Assembly (NCBI GenBank): GCA_964423705.1
Contig: CAYRGA010000056.1
Location: forward strand, 1 to 11,587
Direction of reading: 5' to 3'
DNA from: CAKSIN01 sp964423705
GTDB lineage: Bacteria; Bacillota; Clostridia; UMGS1810
DNA: 11,587 nucleotides
Of this stretch, positions 5,743 to 11,587 are shown one piece after another. The notes below the pieces were generated by a model that searched no databases, was not told where the DNA came from, and saw nothing but the letters and a program-made list of their open reading frames with translations. Positions within the stretch are counted from its first letter, which is position 1. Every line of letters begins with the position of its first letter. The translations under genes were made by a program, and so were the position numbers.

Positions 5743-8154
5743 TTATTTTACTACTATGTTTATAAGTCTACCCTTTACAACTATGGTTTTAACCACTGTC
5801 TTGCCTTCTGTCAATGCCGCTATCGCACTGTCCTCAAATGCAGCCTTTTTGATATCTTCATCCGATGTGTCCGCACCGACGGTGAGCTTACCTTTAATCT
5901 TACCGTTAATCTGAACCACGATTTCTATTTCATCATCTACCGTTTTGGAGGCATCATATTCAGGCCATTTTGCCAAAGAAAGATAGCCTTCACCGCCGAA
6001 CATTTCCCAAAGCTCCTCAGTCATATGCGGAGCTACCGGATTGAGCAATGCTATAAGAGTCATATATTCGCCCTTTGTCACAGAGCCTTTTTTATAAAAA
6101 TCATTTACAAGGCTCATCAATGCGGCGATACCTGTATTAAACTTCATACGGTCGTAATCGTCCGTAACCTTTTTTATTGTTTTATGAACTGCCTTTTCCA
6201 GGTCAGCGCTGTAGCCTTCCTCATCTGTCACAGAGTCCTGAAGCTTCCACACGCGCTCCATAAATTTGTAGCAGCCCTTAAGTCCCTTCTGTGACCACGG
6301 GGTGGTCTGGTCAAAAGCACCGATAAACATTTCATAGGTTCTGAATGCATCGGCACCAAATTCGTTTACAACATCATCCGGATTTACCACATTTCCTCTG
6401 GATTTAGACATTTTCTGGTTATCCTCGCCCAATATCATACCGTGAGAGGTACGGCGCATATACGGTTCTTTTGTGGGAACTACGCCGATATCATAGAGGA
6501 ATTTATGCCAAAAACGTGAATAGAGCAAATGAAGTGTGGTATGTTCCATACCGCCGTTATACCAATCAACCGGTGACCAATACTCCAGTGCTTCCTTTGA
6601 GGCGAGAGCTTCATCGTTGTGAGGATCCATATATCTCAGGAAATACCAGCTGGAGCCTGCCCACTGGGGCATTGTATCGGTTTCACGTTCAGCGCGACCA
6701 CCGCAGTGCGGGCAAGTGGTATTAATCCAGTCAAAAGCCTTGGCAAGCGGTGACTCTCCGTTTTCACCCGGTTCAAAGGTATCAATTTCGGGAAGTTCAA
6801 GCGGAAGCTCACTTTCGGGAATCGGAACCCAGCCGCATTTTTCACAATGTACAAGCGGAATAGGCTCACCCCAATATCTCTGACGGGAAAATACCCAGTC
6901 ACGAAGCTTAAAGTTTACCTTGCGTTTTCCGAGATTATTTTTTTCAATCCAGTCAATCATAGTCGGAATAGCCTCTTTTACGGAGAGACCGTTCAAAAAG
7001 CCAGAATTTATCATATTTCCGCTGTAAACATCGGTATATGCTTCCTTCTGAACATCTTCGCCGCCTTCAACGACCTCGATAATCGGAAGATTAAATTTCT
7101 TTGCAAACTCCCAGTCACGCGTATCATGCGCCGGTACAGCCATAATCGCACCTGTACCGTAAGTAACGAGCACATAATCCGAAATCCATACCGGAAGCTT
7201 GGCACCGTTGGCGGGGTTCACCGCATATATGCCTTCAAGCTGAACTCCGGTTTTATCCTTTGCAAGCTCCGTTCTTTCAAATTCCGACTTTTTGCTCGCA
7301 TTTACTATATATTCGTCTACCGCATCCATATTTGTGATAAGAGGACGAAGCTTTTCTATAAGCTCATGCTCCGGTGACATAACCACATATGTAGCACCGA
7401 AAAGCGTGTCACAGCGAGTTGTATATACAACCAATTTGTCACCCGAGGACAATTCAAAGTTAACCTCAGCACCTTCACTTCTGCCAATCCAGTTTCTCTG
7501 CTGAGTTTTAACCTTTTCGATATAATCGACATCATCAAGGTCGTCAATAAGTCTTTGAGCATATTCAGTAATCTTGAGCATCCACTGGCTTTTACGTCTT
7601 TGAACAACCTCACTGCCGCAGCGCTCGCACACACCGTTTACAACCTCTTCGTTGGAAAGTCCGACCTTACAGCCTGTGCACCAGTTGATGGGCATTTCCT
7701 GCTTATAGGCAAGTCCCTTTTTGAAAAGCTGAAGGAAAATCCACTGTGTCCATTTGTAGTATTCGGGCGATGTCGTATTTATCTCACGCGACCAATCAAA
7801 TGAAAAGCCGAGCATCTTAAGCTGACGTGTAAAATTGGCAATATTATTTTTTGTTACAATTTTAGGATGAATTTTATTTTTTATCGCAAAGTTTTCCGTA
7901 GGCAAGCCGAATGCATCCCAGCCGATGGGATAAAGCACGTTATAGCCTTGCATACGGTGCTTTCTGGCGATAATATCAAGTGCGGTGTAGCTTCGCGGAT
8001 GACCTACGTGAAGTCCCTGTCCGGACGGATACGGAAACTCTATCAAATTATAAAATTTGGGCTTACTACTGCCCGTCACAGCGTGAAAGCAACCATCTTC
8101 CTCCCACTTTTTCTGCCATTTCTTTTCTATTTCCAAAAATTCGTAGTTCTTCAT
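5743..8154 (-). CDS. leuS: Leucyl-tRNA synthetase
   Basis: This class I aminoacyl-tRNA synthetase charges tRNA-Leu with leucine in the cytoplasm. At 803 residues it has the normal bacterial length. The catalytic fold shows HVGH (49-52, the HIGH signature) and KMSKS (581-585). Zinc-type cysteine pairs occur at 159/162 with 176/179 and at 437/440 with 481/484. The CP1 editing domain contains TTRCDT (245-250), where many LeuRS have TTRPDT, and GTGAIMAVPAHDTRD ending at 347 with its conserved Asp, so hydrolysis of mischarged tRNA should work. The longest frame begins at a TTG (8172) overlapping the rsfS stop, but it has no ribosome binding site; GGGAG at 8161-8165 lies 6 bases before the ATG at 8154. 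Only 14 bases separate it from rsfS, which indicates cotranscription. I saw no T-box leader, though the operon start lies outside the window. Confidence 0.98.
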   Translation of the reverse strand: MKNYEFLEIEKKWQKKWEEDGCFHAVTGSSKPKFYNLIEFPYPSGQGLHVGHPRSYTALDIIARKHRMQGYNVLYPIGWDAFGLPTENFAIKNKIHPKIVTKNNIANFTRQLKMLGFSFDWSREINTTSPEYYKWTQWIFLQLFKKGLAYKQEMPINWCTGCKVGLSNEEVVNGVCERCGSEVVQRRKSQWMLKITEYAQRLIDDLDDVDYIEKVKTQQRNWIGRSEGAEVNFELSSGDKLVVYTTRCDTLFGATYVVMSPEHELIEKLRPLITNMDAVDEYIVNASKKSEFERTELAKDKTGVQLEGIYAVNPANGAKLPVWISDYVLVTYGTGAIMAVPAHDTRDWEFAKKFNLPIIEVVEGGEDVQKEAYTDVYSGNMINSGFLNGLSVKEAIPTMIDWIEKNNLGKRKVNFKLRDWVFSRQRYWGEPIPLVHCEKCGWVPIPESELPLELPEIDTFEPGENGESPLAKAFDWINTTCPHCGGRAERETDTMPQWAGSSWYFLRYMDPHNDEALASKEALEYWSPVDWYNGGMEHTTLHLLYSRFWHKFLYDIGVVPTKEPYMRRTSHGMILGEDNQKMSKSRGNVVNPDDVVNEFGADAFRTYEMFIGAFDQTTPWSQKGLKGCYKFMERVWKLQDSVTDEEGYSADLEKAVHKTIKKVTDDYDRMKFNTGIAALMSLVNDFYKKGSVTKGEYMTLIALLNPVAPHMTEELWEMFGGEGYLSLAKWPEYDASKTVDDEIEIVVQINGKIKGKLTVGADTSDEDIKKAAFEDSAIAALTEGKTVVKTIVVKGRLINIVVK

Positions 8155-8160
8155 AATACT

Positions 8161-8165
8161 CTCCC
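8161..8165 (-). promoter_or_regulatory. Ribosome binding site fixing the leuS start
   Basis: GGGAG on the minus strand, within AAAAGGGAGAG, lies 6 bases before the ATG at 8154. It would fall inside the coding sequence if translation began at the TTG at 8172, so it argues for the later start. Confidence 0.75.
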
Positions 8166-8168
8166 TTT

Positions 8169-8519
8169 TCAAAGTAATTCTTCAACAGGCAGTTTCTTCG
8201 CATCTGCCCATAAATTTTCTATTGAATAAAAATCTCTTGATTCCTTATTGAATATATGCACAATCATATCGCCGTAATCCATAAGTATCCAGTAAGTATC
8301 GCGGAAGCCGTCTCTACTTTTAGGCTCCATTCCCTGTTCGGAAAGCTTCTCATCCGTTTCCTCGTAAATCGCCCTCATCTGCGGTGCGGAATTACCGTTA
8401 CAAATGATGAAGTAATCCGTCATAGCGGTTAATCCGCGAACATCCAAAACCGTGATGTCCTCGGCCTTTTTACTGTCTATACACTTTACAGCCAGCTTAA
8501 CCATATCAAGTGTTTCCAT
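8169..8519 (-). CDS. rsfS: Ribosomal silencing factor RsfS (Iojap/YbeB family)
   Basis: RsfS binds ribosomal protein uL14 on the 50S subunit and blocks joining with 30S, lowering translation when nutrients are scarce. The 116-residue length is typical. Family landmarks are the early VLDVRGLTAMTDYFIICNG (about 24-42), the YWILMDYGDMIVHIF core (about 71-85) and the FYSIENLWADA segment near the end. AGGAGG (8527-8532) lies 7 bases before the ATG. It stands between the LCP gene (42 bases upstream) and leuS (14 bases downstream). Placement next to nadD and yqeK is widely conserved in Firmicutes, here with the LCP gene inserted in between. Confidence 0.97.
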   Translation of the reverse strand: METLDMVKLAVKCIDSKKAEDITVLDVRGLTAMTDYFIICNGNSAPQMRAIYEETDEKLSEQGMEPKSRDGFRDTYWILMDYGDMIVHIFNKESRDFYSIENLWADAKKLPVEELL

Positions 8520-8561
8520 TATGTTTCCTCCTATCTGTAAAATATCTGTTTTCAGCTGAAT

Positions 8562-9830
8562 TTAATCTTTTTCTTTATCGGAACCTTCGCCGAGAATTAT
8601 CGTTATGTCACTTCCCGTATTTTTATCATCATTGTGAATATACTCATTTAAGCCGCAGATAGCCGCCACGGCTGATGCCTTTGCATTTTTCTTTCTCGAA
8701 ACCACAACCGTTTCGGCATGAGTACCGCTTTCTGTAGCGACAACGCTTTTCACATTAAAGCCGTATTTTTTTATTTTATCTTTAATTTCCTGAACATCGG
8801 CACTTCCGCCCGATGCATCGACTATATCCACACTCGTGAATTTGTTTATAAACGAATCGGCAAGCTTTACGTTTCCGAATCTCACTTTTTCACTGGCGAT
8901 GCCTATGATTGATTTTTGAATTTCAATTTCACTCTGTGACACCGTTTCGGAGGACGGAGTGAAATACTCGTCGATAAGTTCATCATTTTCATCATCATCC
9001 GCCACAAAATATGAAATGCCATTCATGTATTTTGAATTTCCCGCAAGCTGGTGAGTAAGCATCTTATCTCTCTCAAGTGACAGAACATACGGAGCATAAG
9101 TCAGCATCTCATTAAGGCTGAAATTACTCTTTACAAGCTTTGAAAAATCCTTCACCATGTCATTGAGCTTAAATACATTTGCCAAGTCAAGCACCTGGTC
9201 TATGGCAGCCTGTATAAATTTACTCTGTGCCTGCATTCTTTCAATATCACCCATAGCATAGCCGGTACCGTTGTTATTCTTACGGAAGCGGACAAACTGC
9301 TCTGCTTTATCACCGTCAAGATGCTGAACACCTTTTTTTAAATGAATGTGCAAATCCTGAACCGGGTCATCGTAATCCATATTTATCGGGACGTCAAATT
9401 TCACCCCACCGATAGTGTCTATCAAATCTCTGAAACCTGCAGTATCTATAAGAATGTATTTGTCAACGCTTATACCGAGAAGGTTCTTAACCTCTTTAAA
9501 TACCTGCTTTTCTTTATTGTAGCCGTAAGCGGAATTTATCTTGTGATCGCTTCTGCCGCTGTTCACATAAGTATCACGCGGTATCTGAAGCATATTCAAC
9601 TCACCGTCTGCCATGTTTAGCTGTGCAAGTATGATAACATCCGTCCTGTACCCTTCTTTATCGACGCCCAAAAGCAATGCATTAATGTATGCCTTTTCTG
9701 TAGTCGAGCTGAATTCATATCCGAAAAACGAACCGCCCTGAGTACAGACAAGTATAGTAAATACCGTATTTGCCATAAGAGCAAAAATCAAAATAAAAGT
9801 AAATAACATTTTCAAAAATGATTTAACCAT
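8562..9830 (-). CDS. LytR-CpsA-Psr (LCP) family cell-wall polymer ligase with LytR_C domain
   Basis: LCP proteins act on the outer membrane face and transfer teichoic acid or other glycan polymers from an undecaprenyl-pyrophosphate carrier to peptidoglycan. The 422-residue protein has a short cytoplasmic start, one transmembrane helix (about 5-27) and an LCP domain (about 48-210). The charged active-site residues of the family are visible: Arg62 and Asp64 in GYRTD, Arg85 and Asp86 in IPRDTYV, Arg181 and Arg183 in FVRFR, and Asp195/Arg198 in GDIERMQAQ. A C-terminal LytR_C domain (about 310-418) shows VDIVDASG, GFNV and the closing SDITIILG. A polar linker of acidic and Ser/Thr residues (about 280-300) joins the two domains. 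AGGAG (9838-9842) lies 7 bases before the ATG. An LCP gene between yqeK and rsfS is a recurring clostridial arrangement, known to me from general familiarity. The acceptor polymer is unknown. Confidence 0.95.
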   Translation of the reverse strand: MVKSFLKMLFTFILIFALMANTVFTILVCTQGGSFFGYEFSSTTEKAYINALLLGVDKEGYRTDVIILAQLNMADGELNMLQIPRDTYVNSGRSDHKINSAYGYNKEKQVFKEVKNLLGISVDKYILIDTAGFRDLIDTIGGVKFDVPINMDYDDPVQDLHIHLKKGVQHLDGDKAEQFVRFRKNNNGTGYAMGDIERMQAQSKFIQAAIDQVLDLANVFKLNDMVKDFSKLVKSNFSLNEMLTYAPYVLSLERDKMLTHQLAGNSKYMNGISYFVADDDENDELIDEYFTPSSETVSQSEIEIQKSIIGIASEKVRFGNVKLADSFINKFTSVDIVDASGGSADVQEIKDKIKKYGFNVKSVVATESGTHAETVVVSRKKNAKASAVAAICGLNEYIHNDDKNTGSDITIILGEGSDKEKD

Positions 9831-9883
9831 AATTTATCTCCTGTAAATTGACAATGCAGTTTTATGTCGTTAAAAAGCATTAT

Positions 9884-10447
9884 TCAAGCATTAATCAGAT
9901 AGTAGTTTCTTGTTTCAACAGCCGACGGATGCAGAAGTCTGCCCCTCTCCAAAACATATTTTATGGTGGAATCCGTATACATCACGACAGCCTTGTCTAT
10001 ATTTTTAACAGCTTCTATGCGTACAGCTTCTACACCTTCATATATCCTACCCGGCTCTATACCGTCGGCAAGATAAATGATTTTCGTGAGCAACGGCATA
10101 GCTGTCTTTCCGACAGTATGATAATATATCGCATCATATATCTCTTCATCATCGATGCCGTATACCGCTTTTGCCTCCTCAGCTCCCACAAAGCCATGCA
10201 AAAGTCCGTAGGATTTAAGGCTTACTTCGTCGACAGCTATGTGATACTCTGCCAATTTGTCAAACAAGTCATCCTTTGCGTAACCTTTGGCGCAATCATG
10301 AAGCAGCCCCGCCAGATATGCCTTTTGACAATCGGCACCATATATCTCGGAAAGCTTTACAGCCATATCGGCAACTGCAAGAGAATGAGTGTATCTCTCC
10401 GGTTTAAGCTTTTTCTTAAGCGCGTATTTTATCTCGTCAATTGTCAT
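9884..10447 (-). CDS. yqeK: HD-domain hydrolase YqeK, probable Ap4A phosphohydrolase
   Basis: YqeK-family enzymes split diadenosine tetraphosphate symmetrically to two ADP. The 187-residue protein shows the HD-superfamily metal ligands expected for the family: His21 in RYTHSLAV, His50-Asp51 in GLLHDCAKG, His84 in LLHGFVGA, His110 in YYHTVGK, and Asp128 in YLADGIEPGR. I start at the ATG at 10447 because GGTGA (10453-10457) lies 5 bases before it; the longer ORF starts at an ATG at 10459 with only A/T-rich sequence in front, and the family usually begins close to this point. The gene overlaps the end of nadD by 11 bases, which suggests translational coupling. A gap of 53 bases leads to the LCP gene. 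The nadD-yqeK pairing is strongly conserved in Firmicutes. Confidence 0.95.
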   Translation of the reverse strand: MTIDEIKYALKKKLKPERYTHSLAVADMAVKLSEIYGADCQKAYLAGLLHDCAKGYAKDDLFDKLAEYHIAVDEVSLKSYGLLHGFVGAEEAKAVYGIDDEEIYDAIYYHTVGKTAMPLLTKIIYLADGIEPGRIYEGVEAVRIEAVKNIDKAVVMYTDSTIKYVLERGRLLHPSAVETRNYYLINA

Positions 10448-11048
10448 GTTTTTCACCATACAAATTATTTTTTATTATATATTCAAGAACCGTTTCATTA
10501 ATCGGCAAGCCGTCATATTCGCCATTTAAAAGGCTCTGACGTACCGAAGTGGCAGATACATCGGTTTTCGGCATATCTGCAACGGTAATATCGACACCGT
10601 TTCTGCGGTATTCGGTGACACAGCCGTTAAATACATCATCAGCCTCCGAAGGTCTGTAAAAAACTATGAATTTATTCTCATTCATAAACGTCTTGTATTC
10701 ATGCCACAAATGAATGGTACAGAGCGAATCGGCACCGATTATAAAATGCAAATCTTCTCCGTATTTTTTACGAAAATGCCGCATCGTATACAATGAATAT
10801 GAGTATTTCTCACATTTTACCTCATAATCCGACACCGTAAGCTCATCTATTCCGTCAATAGCCAACTTAACCATATTATACCTATGCTGCGCCGAGGTTA
10901 TATAATTATCCTTTTTATGCGGAGGATTTCCGTTCGGGAGAAAAATAATTTTCTCAAAGCCCATATTTTTGACAGCATATAGTGCCATAGCTATGTGCCC
11001 GTTATGAATAGGGTCAAATGTACCGCCGAAAACAGCTGTTTTCTTCAT
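10437..11048 (-). CDS. nadD: Nicotinate-nucleotide adenylyltransferase
   Basis: NadD joins nicotinate mononucleotide and ATP to form nicotinate adenine dinucleotide, the penultimate step of NAD synthesis. The 203-residue protein begins with the nucleotidyltransferase signature GGTFDPIHNGH (8-18), contains FLPNGNPPHK (about 36-45) and IIGADSL followed by LWHEY (about 103-118), and ends with VSATSVR (164-170), the equivalent of the ISSTxIR motif that binds ATP phosphates. The longest frame starts at a GTG (11057) that is itself part of the Shine-Dalgarno AGGGGTG (11055-11061); the ATG at 11048 has a 6-base spacer and gives the usual NadD N-terminus. It lies 15 bases after yhbY and overlaps yqeK by 11 bases. 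Confidence 0.97.
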   Translation of the reverse strand: MKKTAVFGGTFDPIHNGHIAMALYAVKNMGFEKIIFLPNGNPPHKKDNYITSAQHRYNMVKLAIDGIDELTVSDYEVKCEKYSYSLYTMRHFRKKYGEDLHFIIGADSLCTIHLWHEYKTFMNENKFIVFYRPSEADDVFNGCVTEYRRNGVDITVADMPKTDVSATSVRQSLLNGEYDGLPINETVLEYIIKNNLYGEKHDN

Positions 11049-11054
11049 CAGATA

Positions 11055-11061
11055 CACCCCT
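11055..11061 (-). promoter_or_regulatory. Ribosome binding site fixing the nadD start
   Basis: AGGGGTG on the minus strand begins two bases past the yhbY stop codon and sits 6 bases before the ATG at 11048. An earlier GTG start at 11057 would lie within this site and is unlikely. Confidence 0.7.
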
Positions 11062-11063
11062 GC

Positions 11064-11567
11064 TTATCTGCCGCCATAGCTCTTGCGTGAGCTGCCGTTC
11101 TTCCTTGAACGCATACCGCCGGTATGTCGTTGCACACCGCTGTTCTTTCGGAAAAATTCTTTTCTTTCGGCTTTGCGTTTTTTCTTTTCTTCTATAGCCT
11201 TAATTCGCGCCGCTTTCGCCTTATAGCCCGGCTTTATATTTTTCTTGGCTTGTCCCTCATCGGCTTTTACGATAAGCTTATCCAAATATATTCTGCGGTT
11301 TTCGACAGACTGCTTATAAAGCACAAATTTACCACCTATAACCTGAACCGGCTCTGCGCCCACCATCTCTGCAAGCTCATTGCACAAATCCCACGGCTCC
11401 GAAAAGGCGTTATCCAGAACATGCACCTTCACTAATTCATGCTTTTCCAATGCATCTCTTACAAGCGATATGGTATTGTCACCTATACCACCCTTACCTA
11501 TTTGTATCGTTGATTCTATTTTGTTTGCAAGTCCTCTTAAAAAGGCTCTTTGCTTACTTGTCAGCAT
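11064..11567 (-). CDS. yhbY: YhbY-type CRM-domain RNA-binding protein with long basic C-terminal tail
   Basis: YhbY proteins carry a CRM (CRS1_YhbY) RNA-binding domain and associate with pre-50S ribosomal particles. The CRM domain covers about residues 1-88, with LTSKQRAFLRG at the start, the IGKGGIG loop (about 28-34), and VIGGKFVLYK closing the fold. Stand-alone YhbY is usually about 95-105 residues, but this one has 167. The extra residues (about 100-167) are rich in Lys, Arg, Gly and Ser, have no clear fold, and probably bind rRNA as a flexible tail. An in-frame ATG at 11582 precedes the GGAGGTG at 11574-11580; the ATG at 11567, with a 6-base spacer, is the proper start. It is the first minus-strand gene in the window and leads into nadD 15 bases on. 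In many Firmicutes obgE lies nearby, so its gene may lie beyond the right edge. Confidence 0.95.
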   Translation of the reverse strand: MLTSKQRAFLRGLANKIESTIQIGKGGIGDNTISLVRDALEKHELVKVHVLDNAFSEPWDLCNELAEMVGAEPVQVIGGKFVLYKQSVENRRIYLDKLIVKADEGQAKKNIKPGYKAKAARIKAIEEKKKRKAERKEFFRKNSGVQRHTGGMRSRKNGSSRKSYGGR

Positions 11568-11573
11568 TAAATG

Positions 11574-11580
11574 CACCTCC
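11574..11580 (-). promoter_or_regulatory. Ribosome binding site fixing the yhbY start
   Basis: GGAGGTG on the minus strand lies 6 bases before the ATG at 11567. The longer reading frame from 11582 would encode this site as Glu-Val, so the downstream ATG is preferred. Confidence 0.85.
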
Positions 11581-11587
11581 ATACTAT

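Noticed and set aside
5737..6294. Plus-strand open frame opposite the end of leuS
   Set aside because: The composition is that of a shadow frame, no Shine-Dalgarno precedes it, and leuS explains the region completely.
6847..7377. 176-codon plus-strand open frame inside leuS
   Set aside because: It is antisense to the catalytic and editing domains of LeuRS and has shadow-frame composition.
8551..8560. Palindrome TTCAGCTGAA between the LCP gene and rsfS as an operator
   Set aside because: A single 10-base palindrome in an A/T-rich gap inside an operon is expected by chance and has no second copy nearby.
9848..10501. 217-codon plus-strand open frame opposite yqeK and nadD
   Set aside because: It covers two well-identified genes in antisense, has no ribosome binding site and its protein matches no family I know.

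Overview
The window looks like ordinary chromosome of a low-GC Gram-positive bacterium, most likely a clostridial Firmicute. The reasons are the A/T-rich gaps, a strong GGAGG-type ribosome binding site before nearly every gene, a SigV/RsiV-type sigma/anti-sigma pair, and the conserved order yhbY-nadD-yqeK-LCP-rsfS-leuS, familiar from clostridial genomes. Nothing indicates a mobile element, phage, CRISPR array, tRNA or rRNA. No gene-free stretch exceeds 300 bases; the longest, 1570-1727, holds a terminator and a candidate sigma-factor promoter.

Region 1 (1-3063, plus strand). A CPA-type cation/proton antiporter, cut at its 5' end by the window edge, carries two tandem RCK_C (TrkA_C) repeats and ends at a clear intrinsic terminator. 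It is followed by a two-gene operon encoding an ECF sigma factor and an RsiV-like membrane anti-sigma factor. The two overlap by ATGA and are preceded by an ECF-like promoter that probably makes the operon autoregulated. In the characterised homologues this pair senses lysozyme or other cell-wall damage.

Region 2 (3064-3157) is a convergent junction. It holds a perfect 16-bp inverted repeat that can act as a terminator, best for the plus strand and possibly for both.

Region 3 (3158-11567, minus strand; transcription runs from right to left). In transcription order: yhbY (ribosome-associated RNA-binding protein), nadD (NAD synthesis), yqeK (HD hydrolase, probably Ap4A), an LCP-family cell-wall polymer transferase, rsfS (ribosome silencing factor), leuS, a secreted polysaccharide deacetylase, and an AMP-forming acyl-CoA synthetase. 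Gaps are 14-72 bases, with one overlap (nadD/yqeK). The set combines ribosome maturation and silencing, cofactor and dinucleotide metabolism, translation and envelope building, and could be one long operon. A hairpin between leuS and the deacetylase may divide it.

For six genes the longest open frame starts too early: the Shine-Dalgarno sequence lies inside it, or the first start codon has none. I moved those starts to the ATG at proper spacing. I found no previously undescribed system. The most useful leads are the possible link between the SigV/RsiV pair and the nearby deacetylase, the tandem RCK_C repeats, and the long basic tail on YhbY.
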